Origin: Psychrobacter sp. TAE2020
GTDB taxonomy: Bacteria > Pseudomonadota > Gammaproteobacteria > Pseudomonadales > Moraxellaceae
DNA length: 64,000 nucleotides
Assembly (NCBI RefSeq): GCF_018919485.1
Contig: NZ_JAHLMU010000001.1
Location: 2,396,785-2,460,784 of the forward strand
Direction of reading: 5' to 3'
Shown: positions 27,839-38,318 of the stretch, in pieces
Numbering within the stretch: the first letter of the stretch is position 1
Layout of the letters: every line of letters begins with the position of its first letter
Position numbers and translations under genes: made by a program
The notes under the pieces: generated by a model
Database searches by the model: none
What the model was told of the DNA's origin: nothing
Seen by the model: only the letters and a program-made list of their open reading frames with translations

Positions 27839-28468
27839 ATGACGACTATTACTTTACCAGAATTACCATATGCAAAAGACGCGCTAGAGCCACATATCAG
27901 TGCCGAGACCCTAGAATACCATCATGATAAGCATCACAATGCCTATGTGACTAAGTTAAACGAGTTGCTACCAGGTTCTGGTCTAGAAGACAAAACTTTG
28001 TCAGAAATCATCGTAGCAACTGCTAAAGATGACAGCAAACAAGGTATGTTTAACCAAGCAGCGCAAGTATGGAACCACACTTTCTATTGGAACTGCATGA
28101 CGCCTGATAATGGCGGCGGCGAACCTACTGGTGATTTGAAAGCTAAAATCGAAGAAGATTTCGGTAGCTATGATAAGTTTCGTGAAGAGTTCAAAAATGC
28201 AGCAATGACTCAGTTCGGTTCAGGTTGGGCATGGCTAGTTGCTGATAAAGTTGGCGGCAAATTATCTATCGCTAAAACAGCTAACGCTGATACTCCATTA
28301 GCACATGACCAAGTAGCGGTATTAACTTGTGATGTATGGGAACATGCTTACTATATCGATTATCGTAACCGTCGTCCTGATTATGTTGACACGTTCCTAG
28401 ACAAACTAGTGAACTGGGACTACGCAAACGCTAAATATAAAGGTCAAGATGCTGGTGTTGAAGAGTAA
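27839..28468 (+). CDS. sodB: Superoxide dismutase, Fe type
   Basis: Converts superoxide to hydrogen peroxide and oxygen in the cytoplasm. Metal ligands by family position are His28 (LEYHHD), His80 (QVWNHTFYW), Asp165 and His169 (DVWEHAYYIDYRN). Gln76 in FNQAAQVW is in the place typical of iron rather than manganese enzymes. The protein has 209 residues, about 16 more than E. coli SodB, partly from a TAKDDSKQG insertion near residue 61. No signal peptide. AAGGAT lies about 9 nt upstream of the ATG. Confidence 0.96.
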   Translation: MTTITLPELPYAKDALEPHISAETLEYHHDKHHNAYVTKLNELLPGSGLEDKTLSEIIVATAKDDSKQGMFNQAAQVWNHTFYWNCMTPDNGGGEPTGDLKAKIEEDFGSYDKFREEFKNAAMTQFGSGWAWLVADKVGGKLSIAKTANADTPLAHDQVAVLTCDVWEHAYYIDYRNRRPDYVDTFLDKLVNWDYANAKYKGQDAGVEE

Positions 28469-28503
28469 TATTTAAACACTACTATCTTAGCTTTATAAAT
28501 AAA

Positions 28504-28533
28504 AGAGGACGCCGCGAGGTGTCCTTTTTTTGG
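28504..28533. terminator. Terminator between sodB and the DUF4145 gene
   Basis: GAGGAC.CC / GG.GTCCT hairpin followed by seven T. It ends sodB and may also serve the convergent DUF4145 gene. Confidence 0.8.
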
Positions 28534-28554
28534 TTTTGATTATTTGATAATAAC

Positions 28555-29295
28555 CTATTTATGCTTATCTCTTTGTTTAATATGTTCTTGAGTTTCAAGT
28601 GGGATTAAATCTGAATACAAGCTTTCTAGCTCCTTAGGTTTAGTAATCAACTCATAAGCAATGTAGTTTAAAATGTCAAATAGTTTACGAGCGATTTCTA
28701 TGTTGTCATCTAAATCTATCTGACCAGGATGAACTGCATTGTTACCTACAACTCTTAATAAATCTAAAGCTTTTTGCATTTGCGGACTTAGGTTGTCAGC
28801 TACTAAGTCCTTAATATCGTTATTGATGTTTTTTCCATTTCCACCTATTTGTTTTAGAAGCTTTTGAAGGGCTAAACGTAAAAGAGCAGTAGAACCTTTT
28901 GGTGAATCGATTAGAATACTTGAAGCCTCAATGTATAGAGCTTTGATATCTTCGTCTAAATCATCATTAGGTGGGAGAACTGTTGTTTTCTTAGGATAGA
29001 CAATTTTTTCGTCTACCCACAAAGTAAAATTTTGACATGAGGAACAAGTGGCTAATGCAAACCCTGTAGGTATATACTTAGTAAATACTTGTTGAAAATT
29101 TCTATTAGTATTCTTTAAAAAGATAGAGATGTAGTTTTGAACGTAACTCTCAACCCCTTGTCTATAGTCTAAAAATATATGATTAAAAATTTTCGTAACT
29201 GCACTGCTAGCATTATATGAATTAAACCATTCTTGAGTCGCAAGAGTATTACAGTGCGGACATTGAAATTTATCTTTTCCAAATTCAGGTATCAT
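28555..29295 (-). CDS. DUF4145 domain protein with N-terminal zinc ribbon
   Basis: A 246-residue soluble protein. Two Cys pairs, Cys12/Cys15 (CPHC) and Cys84/Cys87 (CSSC), could form one split zinc site. The C-terminal half (from about 125: ALYIEASSILIDSPKGSTALLRLALQKLLKQI, then LDLLRVVGNNAVHPG) is the DUF4145 fold, found alone and in restriction or other defence-linked proteins. Composition is more AT-rich than the flanking core genes. It sits next to a REP/BIME-like element and a gene duplication scar, so it is probably an acquired gene. GGAG lies 7 nt before the ATG. Function unknown. Confidence 0.8.
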   Translation of the reverse strand: MIPEFGKDKFQCPHCNTLATQEWFNSYNASSAVTKIFNHIFLDYRQGVESYVQNYISIFLKNTNRNFQQVFTKYIPTGFALATCSSCQNFTLWVDEKIVYPKKTTVLPPNDDLDEDIKALYIEASSILIDSPKGSTALLRLALQKLLKQIGGNGKNINNDIKDLVADNLSPQMQKALDLLRVVGNNAVHPGQIDLDDNIEIARKLFDILNYIAYELITKPKELESLYSDLIPLETQEHIKQRDKHK

Positions 29296-29329
29296 GTATT
29301 ACTCCATAAATTGAATATTATTAGTCTTT

Positions 29330-29455
29330 GTAGGGTGCGCCCTGCGCACCATTAAGAATAAATGCTTAAATTAAGTTCCGCATATCTTCGGTAAGTTTTA
29401 CTACCCATACAAAATAACGTTTCGAATAATCATCGGTGCGCGGGGCGCACCCTAC
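29330..29455. repeat. Paired REP-like (BIME/MITE-like) element A
   Basis: Two 21-bp arms, 29330-29350 and 29435-29455, are inverted repeats of each other at 20 of 21 positions, beginning GTAGGGTGCGC. Each arm also contains a self-complementary GGTGCGC/GCGCACC core. The 84 bp between them are AT-rich and non-coding. A single unit of the same sequence lies at 12380-12399. No transposase is present, so the element would be non-autonomous. Confidence 0.8.
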
Positions 29456-29457
29456 GC

Positions 29458-29550
29458 CTTAACATCGCAATATTATAATAAGCATGAGCATTAACCGTGT
29501 TTTGAAAGAAAATATAAAGCGTATCAAAGTGCTGACGCTGATTGGAAATC
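29458..29550 (-). pseudogene. Duplicated fragment of the DUF72 gene
   Basis: These 93 bases match 30976-31068, inside the 3' part of the intact DUF72 gene, at 87 positions with no gaps. Read on the minus strand they would encode the FFQNTVNAHAYYNIAML region. No start, no remaining gene and no SD are present, so it is a non-functional remnant. The copy begins 2 bp after the REP-like element A. Confidence 0.9.
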
Positions 29551-29579
29551 TCTTATGACTTGTAAGTTAATTTGCAGTA

Positions 29580-30734
29580 TCAATCCTCATCAACCAACTC
29601 CCAACCATCATCCACAACCGAATCATCAAACACTCTTTCAAAGCCTTGCTTTATCAATTCAAAGCGTGACGGCTGAGGTTTATTATCGATAGTAACCACT
29701 GGCGCGTCTATTGGTTCAATCGCTTGCCATTGATTGTTTTCAGGATTCTTAGTCGCTAACACAAAACTAAAAAACGCCGTATCACCCGCCATCATCCGTA
29801 AGTCATCGACGACTAATTGCTCATTATTTTTAGTAGAGTCGCTATTAGGCGTTTGCGTTCGATAACCTGTCCAATCCCCTGAGAACCAATCCAAACGTTT
29901 AGCATAATGCTGATTGGTTTGTGGTATCGCTGCTTGAATAGCTTGCGAATCGGCATATTGTGTTAAATAGCGATATTCGGGTAGACGCTTATCCAAGATG
30001 CTACCGCGCAACTCAATAAGCTGTTTATTATCATCTTCTGCAAGAGTACGCCACATCAAAATAGTGGGTAATACGGGCATCGTTTTAATACGGGCGATAT
30101 CGTTTATACCAGCCGCTGCTAGGGTTTGCTCAGCTTTATCTTGAGCTTGATATTTCAATCCCAATGACAGCAGCAAATAGCTACTACTTACCATCAGCAT
30201 TATTACGGCCAAACGCTGAAAATTCGCTAATAAACCCTGTTTAAAAACACTAAGACTACGCCCTTTTACTAGTCCAAAGATCATCGCAAAAAGCAGTGGC
30301 AAAGTGTAAAGCGGATCGATAATAAAGATGGAGGCAATGCTAAAAGGTGTTAAAGATAAAGACTCTTGTAATGGCCAAAATAGCTGTGTGCCGTAGACCG
30401 TAAAGCTATCAAGTATCGGATGCGTGGTCAGCGCCAAAGTCATGGCGAGTGCTAAGCGTCTGGCTGAGTAGGGGAAGGGCATGTCACGCCATCGATGGTA
30501 ACGGGTGATTAGCCAAGCGCCTAATAGTCCCACTATAGTCAAGACAATTAGCGAATGACTAAAGCCGCGATGATAAGTCATGTTGCTGACAGGATCGCCA
30601 TAACGAATAAGCACATCCAAATCAGGAAGCGTGCCGAGCATTGCACCGTACAGATAGGCCTTGCGACCTTGATATTTACCGAGGATAGCCCCTTGAACGC
30701 TGGCACCTAAGACGATTTGACTGAGTGAATCCAT
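29580..30734 (-). CDS. YdjM-type membrane-bound metal-dependent hydrolase
   Basis: A 384-residue inner-membrane protein with about four to five helices in the first 190 residues and a C-terminal soluble part of about 190 residues. The metal-site motifs typical of the YdjM/YbcI (DUF457-like) family are present: MDSLSQIVLGASVQGAILG, TLPDLDVLIRYGD (Asp38/Asp40), HRGFSHS (His55, His60) and THPILDSFTVYGTQLFWP (His105, Asp109). The physiological substrate is unknown. There is no strong SD. The gene lies exactly between the two copies of the 93-bp DUF72 duplication and between REP-like elements A and B. Confidence 0.82.
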   Translation of the reverse strand: MDSLSQIVLGASVQGAILGKYQGRKAYLYGAMLGTLPDLDVLIRYGDPVSNMTYHRGFSHSLIVLTIVGLLGAWLITRYHRWRDMPFPYSARRLALAMTLALTTHPILDSFTVYGTQLFWPLQESLSLTPFSIASIFIIDPLYTLPLLFAMIFGLVKGRSLSVFKQGLLANFQRLAVIMLMVSSSYLLLSLGLKYQAQDKAEQTLAAAGINDIARIKTMPVLPTILMWRTLAEDDNKQLIELRGSILDKRLPEYRYLTQYADSQAIQAAIPQTNQHYAKRLDWFSGDWTGYRTQTPNSDSTKNNEQLVVDDLRMMAGDTAFFSFVLATKNPENNQWQAIEPIDAPVVTIDNKPQPSRFELIKQGFERVFDDSVVDDGWELVDED

Positions 30735-30772
30735 AGGAAGTAAAAGGCTCTTCGTAAAATTTAATAGTTTTT

Positions 30773-30911
30773 GTAGGGTGGGTTAGTTTTATTCTATTCT
30801 CGCAGAGAATGAAGATAAAACGTAACCCGCCACTGTCATCCAGACTATTGTTATATTGGCAAATGTTATCTAAACTATTTGGCGGATTACGCTTCGCTAA
30901 CCACACCCTAC
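30773..30911. repeat. Paired REP-like (BIME-like) element B
   Basis: It begins GTAGGGTGGGTTAG and ends CTAACCACACCCTAC, imperfect terminal inverted repeats. The left half folds into a long hairpin (GGGTTA.GTTTTAT / ATAAAAC.TAACCC with TTCTC/GAGAA), and the right half contains GGCGGATTACGCTTCGCTAACC, written here as GGCGGATTACGC plus TTCGCTAACC. It is related to, but distinct from, element A. It lies between the YdjM-type and DUF72 genes. Confidence 0.75.
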
Positions 30912-30938
30912 GAACCTTGCGTATCAAGATTAATAAGT

Positions 30939-31811
30939 CTACAAAACATTAAAATCATAAGCTTTTAAAGCCTCTCTTAACATCGCAATATTATAATAAG
31001 CATGAGCATTAACGGTGTTTTGAAAGAAAATATAGAGCGTATCAAAGTGCTCGCGTTGATTGGCAATCGTCTGTGCCCAGTCCTGCATCTCCGCCTCGCT
31101 ATAACGATAATCATGACGATCAGATGCACTCATCGCGCCCCACCAGTTTAGATTATTGCCATGCATGCGTAGATAGCCAGTACGCTCGGTAAATATCAGC
31201 CGTGACGGTGGTAGACCATTCACCTTGGGGTAATCAACGCTGCACCAGATAATACCTTGCTCTTTAAAGCTATCAACCACTTGCGCAGTATGCCAACCGT
31301 TATGACGAAACTCTACCGCTAATGGATAGTCCTGAAACCAGCTGACTAGCTTAGCTAAATACAGCCGATGGTCACGAGTACGATCAAAGCCATGGGGAAA
31401 CTGTAGCAATAGTGGTGCTAGACAATTTGCCTCTACTAAGGGACTGAGGGCGTTGATAAAAGCTTGTGCGTGTTCGGCAGAGCCTTTTCTAGCGTGAGTA
31501 AAATCTTGGTGTAGCTTAATAGCGAACCTCAGCTCACTGTCTGCTTGTACATAAGCTTTATTAACCATCCCAGCAAAGGCTTTTTGACCGATAGGCGCAT
31601 AAAAGGTGCTGTTTATTTCTACTGCACCATATTGTCTAGCGTATTCACGCAGGAAGTCCGTTTTTTTTGTACCCGTAGGATAGAGGGTGCCGAGCAGATC
31701 AGTATCGCTATAGCCGCCCGTGCCAAGATAGACAGTCGGCGTATGGTTATTAGCCGCTTCGATAGTGGACGTAGGCGCTAAAGGATTCAGGGTCGCCGCA
31801 GTGTTGACCAT
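30939..31811 (-). CDS. DUF72 (YecE-like) family protein
   Basis: A 290-residue cytoplasmic protein with a TIM-barrel-like DUF72 domain. YLGTGGYSDTDLLGTLYP, YGAVEINSTFYAPI, LLQFPHGF, LAVEFRHNGW and YLRMHGNN are the usual blocks. The family function is not established. The first 26 residues are extra compared with the domain start. The 3' coding region was the source, or the survivor, of the 93-bp duplication. It lies 32 bp after dgkA on the same strand, so is probably co-transcribed with it. The SD is weak. Confidence 0.9.
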   Translation of the reverse strand: MVNTAATLNPLAPTSTIEAANNHTPTVYLGTGGYSDTDLLGTLYPTGTKKTDFLREYARQYGAVEINSTFYAPIGQKAFAGMVNKAYVQADSELRFAIKLHQDFTHARKGSAEHAQAFINALSPLVEANCLAPLLLQFPHGFDRTRDHRLYLAKLVSWFQDYPLAVEFRHNGWHTAQVVDSFKEQGIIWCSVDYPKVNGLPPSRLIFTERTGYLRMHGNNLNWWGAMSASDRHDYRYSEAEMQDWAQTIANQREHFDTLYIFFQNTVNAHAYYNIAMLREALKAYDFNVL

Positions 31812-31843
31812 AAATTACTCGCTTATCATTAAAAATACCAAAG

Positions 31844-32353
31844 TTAGAATAGTAAGGTAGACAATGCCATCATCCATAGGATAAATAGTAGCGTTAACGC
31901 TAGGAATTGCGCGGCAGAGCCAACATCTTTGCCAATCTTAGCTAACGGATGTTGCTGAGTAGAAGTATGGTCAATACTGGCTTCTAACCCCGTATTAAAC
32001 AATTCAACGATAATAGATAAAAAAGAGGCGATTAACAGTATCATCTTCATACTGATAGCCAAAGGAATAAAGATAATGACGATGAGCAATACTAGATTGA
32101 GCCAAAAGGCTTGGCGAAAAGCCGCTTCGTTCTTATAAGCGGCCATAAAGCCATCGGCAGAGTAGCCCGCAGCTTTGACGATACGTCCAAAACCGGCCTT
32201 GCCTTTGGCCTTACCAGCGAAACTATCCGCTGCCAATGAAGCCGTATCTGGGGTGTGCTCGGCATGATCATTATGCTGATGCTGAAGGGAATCAACAGAT
32301 GAGCTGTCATTGAAGGTAGACTCATTAAGTTTGTGAAGCTTATTATTATCCAT
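31844..32353 (-). CDS. dgkA: Diacylglycerol kinase (DgkA type)
   Basis: Phosphorylates diacylglycerol to phosphatidate, recycling lipid by-products at the inner membrane. Three transmembrane helices lie between about residues 80 and 168. Catalytic and metal-site residues are conserved: Glu76 in NEAAFRQ, Glu117 and Glu124 in IVELFNTGLEASID, and Asp143 in GKDVGSAAQ. The protein has 169 residues against 122 in E. coli; the first 50 are a His/Ser/Asp-rich, presumably disordered, cytoplasmic tail. It precedes the DUF72 gene by 32 bp. Confidence 0.93.
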   Translation of the reverse strand: MDNNKLHKLNESTFNDSSSVDSLQHQHNDHAEHTPDTASLAADSFAGKAKGKAGFGRIVKAAGYSADGFMAAYKNEAAFRQAFWLNLVLLIVIIFIPLAISMKMILLIASFLSIIVELFNTGLEASIDHTSTQQHPLAKIGKDVGSAAQFLALTLLFILWMMALSTLLF

Positions 32354-32533
32354 ATAAAACCACCATCCATAGTTATTGATAGGTAGTATTTTAGCATGAG
32401 CATAAAGGTAGCAAAGCCATCAATAAGCCTATTTTTGTTCAATTATTTAATGGAGGAAATTGAATACAGTGATTAGTTCTGGCTAATTTAAATAGCGATA
32501 TTTAGTAGCTTAAAGCTTAAATAAGGTACCTGT

Positions 32534-33646
32534 TTATTTATTACGCTTCCATAACCATTCGATAAGCTCAAGAAGTCCATTATCATCAATGCCAGAATCA
32601 GAATCAGAATCCATATCAGGGCTGAGCTCACGTATTATAGCGGCGCGACCTTGGTCGAATAATGACTGCGCATAACGTTTGGCAGCCTCGACCCCCATAA
32701 GTTTGACGTAAGTCGATTTATCTAACTTTTCATCGCTACCGGCAGGCTTGCCCAAAGTATCAGTGCTAGTAGTTACGTCTAAGATATCGTCTTGAACTTG
32801 AAAAGCCAAACCAATATATTGCGCACATTCTTCTAACGCCATACGCTGCGGTGCGGTAGCCTCAGCACAGACAGCGCCCATCAGCATAGCCGCCTCAATC
32901 AAAGCGCCGGTCTTATCACGATGGATAGCTTCTAGTTGCAGTTGCGAAACAGTAGCGCTGGCCTCCGCATTAAGATCAAGCATTTGCCCTGACACCATGC
33001 GCCGTGCACGAGGAGCAAATATCGCCAATAAGGCACTAGCTATGTTGGCATCAAAAGGGGCAAAGGTCGGCATCTCAGCCGTCAACACTTCAAAAGCCAA
33101 GGTTTGCAGTACATCCCCGGCTAATAGTGCGCTTGCCTCATTAAATACAATATGACAAGTAGGCTGTCCGCGACGTAGAGCATCATCATCCATACAAGGT
33201 AAATCATCATGTACTAAAGAGTAAGTATGCAGTAGCTCTACGGCCAACGCCGCACGTCGACACATATCATAATGTACTTCACCAGTCAGCAGCGGTTCCA
33301 GAGAAGGGTCTAAAACCGAGTCTAAAATAGGATCAAAAAACTGCTGGTTAGTCACTAACGAGTCAGTAAAGATAGCTTGATTGATGTCACTGTTATTACT
33401 AGTGTTAAGGTTATTAAGCGCATCAATAGTAGCAAAACTACTAGCTACCAATAATGGTCTTACTAACTTGCCTTGGCCAGTCATCACGTAGCGACAGGCC
33501 TCATTAAGGGGACTCGGTAATTGGGCGTAGTTAAATAGCGAATCAATATCTTGCGCTAACTGGCTACGCAGCGAGCTGTGCAGCTGCTTAAAAGAGACGA
33601 AAGGGATGAAACGTGGAGCAATAGGGGCAGTCATAATCCAACTCAT
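32534..33646 (-). CDS. ispA: Polyprenyl diphosphate synthase (farnesyl/geranylgeranyl type)
   Basis: Condenses isopentenyl diphosphate with allylic diphosphates for quinone and undecaprenyl precursors. The first Asp-rich motif DDLPCMDDD is at 147-155, GQPTCH follows, and the second is FQVQDDILD, then GSDEKLDKSTYV. At 370 residues it is some 70 longer than E. coli IspA. Most of the excess is an Asn/Ser/Asp-rich insertion at about residues 78-122, between the first helices, plus an acidic C-terminal stretch (DMDSDSDSGIDD). The start could also be Met5; neither ATG has a good SD. The chain length of the product cannot be read safely. Confidence 0.9.
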   Translation of the reverse strand: MSWIMTAPIAPRFIPFVSFKQLHSSLRSQLAQDIDSLFNYAQLPSPLNEACRYVMTGQGKLVRPLLVASSFATIDALNNLNTSNNSDINQAIFTDSLVTNQQFFDPILDSVLDPSLEPLLTGEVHYDMCRRAALAVELLHTYSLVHDDLPCMDDDALRRGQPTCHIVFNEASALLAGDVLQTLAFEVLTAEMPTFAPFDANIASALLAIFAPRARRMVSGQMLDLNAEASATVSQLQLEAIHRDKTGALIEAAMLMGAVCAEATAPQRMALEECAQYIGLAFQVQDDILDVTTSTDTLGKPAGSDEKLDKSTYVKLMGVEAAKRYAQSLFDQGRAAIIRELSPDMDSDSDSGIDDNGLLELIEWLWKRNK

Positions 33647-34338
33647 AAAAAGGTGAAGGATAAAAATAACCTTAGTGTAGCATGTTAGCCAGCAGCCCTT
33701 ATATAGCTTTCATTCACACCTTTATCGATGGCTTCATAAACCTTTATTCCCTTTGGTTATCTTATGGCTAGGCTAAGAATAAGTTTTTGCTAGGGTTAGT
33801 TACGTTTGGACGATTTAACTTGTCTGACGAATGTGTTGTTATAGGGTAGTAGAAGCAGTTTATCTGGGCAAGATTCACTGACAATAGTCTGTCGATGCCG
33901 ACCGCTATTGCAAGGTGGGATTACTAAACTAACGGGTCGCTCTCGACTTAGCAGCGACTTAATAATGACTTGCGAGTATGGTTTTAGCTTGTGACAGTGA
34001 GGGGCATAATCCCCTACACTAATTAACGTTAAAAAAGTCCCATGATCTAACTGATGATTTAAACCAGAAAAATTTAAACGAAAGATATTTAAATACAGAA
34101 GATCAGTTAATAGTTTTAGCCAACAACGAAGCGCAATATCAATAGACGCTAAATAATAAAGATATCAGCATTGCCTATTCCTGCAAGTTACCAAGCTTGT
34201 AGGTAAGCAATGCTATTACTCAGACTACCAATAATACTGTGCTGTTGCTTGTTAACTAACAGCCAGATTTTATTAGGTGGCTCTATAAAACATAGCTGTT
34301 TAACCAATAGCTTTTTAATACATGGCAAGGAGTTTCAA
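33647..34338. other. Long intergenic region between ispA and fadB
   Basis: About 690 bases between divergent genes, with no credible gene. It contains a GC-rich hairpin at 33996-34020 (AGTG.AGGGG / CCCCT.CACT) without a following T run, and two direct TTTAAAC strings near 34064-34080. It must hold the fadBA promoter. An operator for a fatty-acid regulator (PsrA/FadR type) was looked for but not recognised. Confidence 0.45.
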
Positions 34339-36498
34339 ATGGTATACCAAGGAAATCGCATCACGGTAAGCATGCTAGATGACGGCATCGCCAACATGCA
34401 TTACAACGCCGAAAATGAGAGCGTAAATAAATTTGATGCTGAAACCAATAAGCAATTTGGTGAAGCAGTAACTGCTTTAGAAAAAGCCAGTGATATTAAG
34501 GGATTAATCGTAACTTCAGGTAAAGGCGTGTTTATCGCTGGCGCAGATATTACTGAGTTTGTGGCATCATTTAAGCAATCAGAAGAAAGTATTAAAGACT
34601 GGGTTATTAGTATTAATAAAGATTTTAATCGCTTTGAAGATTTACCATTCCCAAAAGTAGCGGCCATCAATGGTGCCGCACTGGGTGGTGGCTGTGAGAT
34701 GACGCTAGTTTGTGAATATCGGGTCATGAGCGAAAAAGCCATTATTGGTTTGCCTGAAACGCAACTGGGCATCTTCCCAGGCTTCGGAGGTACTGTACGT
34801 AGCACGCGTATCATCGGTATTGATAATGCACTTGAATTGATCGCTACTGGAACCCCTAAAAAAGCCCTGGACGCGCTAAAATTAGGCTTAGTTGATGCGA
34901 CTGTAGCGGCTGATGACGTACAAGATGCTGCTATTGATTTAGTGAAAAAATGTATCTCAGGTGAGCTTGATTGGCAAGCACGTCGTTATGAAAAGCTAAA
35001 TCCAGTTAAGCTCAATGCCCTCGAGCAAGCGATGGCGTTTAGCAGTGCTAAAGCCATGATCTTTGCCAAAGCCAATCCTAAGCAGTATCCAGCACCAGCA
35101 TTAGCAATTGAAGCTATTGAGAAGCACGTTAACTTATCGCGTGATGAAGCTATTGCAGTAGAAGCAGCAGGTTTTGCTAAAGCTGCTAAGACCCCGCAAG
35201 CTGAGAGCTTAGTAGGTCTGTTCTTAAGCGATCAACTGGTCAAAAAGCTGGCTAAGCAACACAGCAAGCAAGCGCATGAGATTGATGAAGCAGCCGTGTT
35301 AGGCGCAGGCATTATGGGTGGCGGTATTGCCTATCAAGCTGCTAGCAAAGGCTTGCCTATTATCATGAAAGATATCAAATCTGAGCAACTAGATTTGGGT
35401 ATGGGTGAAGCGAGTAAGCTACTAGGTAAGATGGTTGACCGTGGCAAAATGACGGCTACTGAAATGGGCACAACTTTGAGCCGTATCCGCCCAACGCTTA
35501 ACTATGGTGATTTTGCTGAGACTGATATCGTCATTGAAGCCGTAGTAGAAAATCCAAACGTCAAGCGTGCGGTACTAAAAGAGGTCGAAGGCTTAGTAAA
35601 AGACGACTGTATCCTAGCGTCAAATACTTCAACAATTTCTATTACCTTTTTAGCAGAAGCGCTGGCACGTCCAGAGAACTTCGTTGGTATGCATTTCTTT
35701 AACCCAGTACATCGTATGCCTTTGGTTGAAGTTATCCGTGGCAAGAAGTCATCAGAGCAAGCGATCGCTACTACAGTGGCACTAGCTAGTAAGATGGGCA
35801 AAGTACCCGTTGTCGTTAATGATTGTCCAGGTTTCTTAGTTAACCGTGTACTGTTCCCATACTTCGGGGCATTTGATTTATTGCTTAAGCAAGGCGCTGA
35901 TTTCGTCAATGTCGATAAAGTTATGGAAAAATTCGGCTGGCCTATGGGCCCTGCTTATCTAATCGATGTGGTCGGTTTGGATACAGGTGTTCATGGCGCA
36001 GAAGTGATGGCAGAAGGCTATCCTGATCGTATGAAGGCTGATTATAAAGGCGCAATTGAGCATCTTTATGATAATAAGCGCTTAGGTCAGAAGAACGGTG
36101 TTGGCTTCTACAAGTACGCCATGGACAAACGTGGCAAGCCTCAAAAGACTGCTGATGAAGCTACTTATGAGCTGTTAAAGGCGACTACTGATAGCGAAAA
36201 GCAAACTTTCGATGATCAAGCGATTATTGATCGTACTATGCTAGCTTTTTGCAACGAGACGGTACGCTGCTTAGAGGATAACATTGTCAGCACGCCATCT
36301 GAAGCGGATATGGCTATGATTATGGGCGTTGGTTTCCCACCATTCCGCGGTGGACCTTGTCGTTATATCGACCAGATGGGCCTAGATAACTACTTGGCAT
36401 TGTGTGAAAAATACGCATACCTTGGCAAAGCTTATGAAGCCCCACAAAAGATTCGTGATATGGCAGCAGCAGGCGAGACCTTTTACGCTACTGCATAA
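34339..36498 (+). CDS. fadB: Fatty acid oxidation complex subunit alpha
   Basis: Multifunctional enoyl-CoA hydratase / 3-hydroxyacyl-CoA dehydrogenase of aerobic beta-oxidation. The N-terminal crotonase domain has the oxyanion-hole segments [17 protein letters not shown] and [13 protein letters not shown], with [13 protein letters not shown]. The NAD-binding [14 protein letters not shown] lies at about 322-335, followed by the HCDH domain ([15 protein letters not shown]). 719 residues from 34339, where AAGGAG lies 7 nt upstream; an upstream ATG at 34210 would add an implausible 43-residue hydrophobic leader. fadA follows after 169 bp without a terminator. Confidence 0.97.
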   Translation: MVYQGNRITVSMLDDGIANMHYNAENESVNKFDAETNKQFGEAVTALEKASDIKGLIVTSGKGVFIAGADITEFVASFKQSEESIKDWVISINKDFNRFEDLPFPKVAAINGAALGGGCEMTLVCEYRVMSEKAIIGLPETQLGIFPGFGGTVRSTRIIGIDNALELIATGTPKKALDALKLGLVDATVAADDVQDAAIDLVKKCISGELDWQARRYEKLNPVKLNALEQAMAFSSAKAMIFAKANPKQYPAPALAIEAIEKHVNLSRDEAIAVEAAGFAKAAKTPQAESLVGLFLSDQLVKKLAKQHSKQAHEIDEAAVLGAGIMGGGIAYQAASKGLPIIMKDIKSEQLDLGMGEASKLLGKMVDRGKMTATEMGTTLSRIRPTLNYGDFAETDIVIEAVVENPNVKRAVLKEVEGLVKDDCILASNTSTISITFLAEALARPENFVGMHFFNPVHRMPLVEVIRGKKSSEQAIATTVALASKMGKVPVVVNDCPGFLVNRVLFPYFGAFDLLLKQGADFVNVDKVMEKFGWPMGPAYLIDVVGLDTGVHGAEVMAEGYPDRMKADYKGAIEHLYDNKRLGQKNGVGFYKYAMDKRGKPQKTADEATYELLKATTDSEKQTFDDQAIIDRTMLAFCNETVRCLEDNIVSTPSEADMAMIMGVGFPPFRGGPCRYIDQMGLDNYLALCEKYAYLGKAYEAPQKIRDMAAAGETFYATA

Positions 36499-36655
36499 TG
36501 AGCACACACTATTAGGATAAGTAACGTAAGCGCTGGTTGAACGCAGTTTTATTGATAGTGATTAATCTGTTATCGAACTGCTATCAAGCTATTAATAAGT
36601 TATTAGCAGTGAGAGTTCATTTACAGCGCAACCGTTACTGACAATAAAAATTTAA

Positions 36656-37840
<1,185 letters not shown>

Positions 37841-38318
37841 CACTATCGGTAATAGTGATCGGCAGTAATTAAGAAAGTCTAGCGACTAACAAAGCTGATA
37901 TTTATCGACTGATTATTGCTTAATCGCTGCTAAAACAAACGCCTCTAACTTAAGGTTAGGGGTGTTTTTTTGTTTGTAGTGCATTAAAGTGGCTTGAGGG
38001 CAGAAAGCTAATATCGATTGGCTCACTCAAGGTTGCGGCAAGCAGCGTAGCTATTATGGTCAAAAATAATTACTGAATTCATCAATAGGGAGCACGGGTA
38101 AAAAATAGTTATAACCCAGTAACAGATGATAAGTTGTTACTAGAGATTATCCTCATTGACGACCTCAACAAAATATGACTAAATAAGAAAGGCTTTTATA
38201 ACTATAATGGCAATAATTACTATAGTTTTATAAAAGTGCATTATTTTATAAAAATATATTATCTCATAAAAACAAAGGAATCTGTTGCCCCCTGCTGCAG
38301 ATGTACAAGGAGTGTATT
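37841..38318. other. Intergenic region after fadA
   Basis: About 480 bases. The fadA terminator lies at 37933-37975. The second half is very AT-rich (runs of ATTATAAAA type) and probably carries the promoter of the isochorismatase-like gene. No ORF or RNA gene was recognised. Confidence 0.45.
37933..37975 (+). terminator. Terminator of fadBA
   Basis: ACGCC.CTAAC / GTTAG.GGTGT stem with flanking AAACAA/TTGTTT pairing and a run of seven T. Confidence 0.85.

Noticed and set aside
34210-34338. Upstream ATG for fadB adding 43 residues
   Set aside because: The ATG at 34339 has a strong AAGGAG, and the extra residues are not FadB-like.
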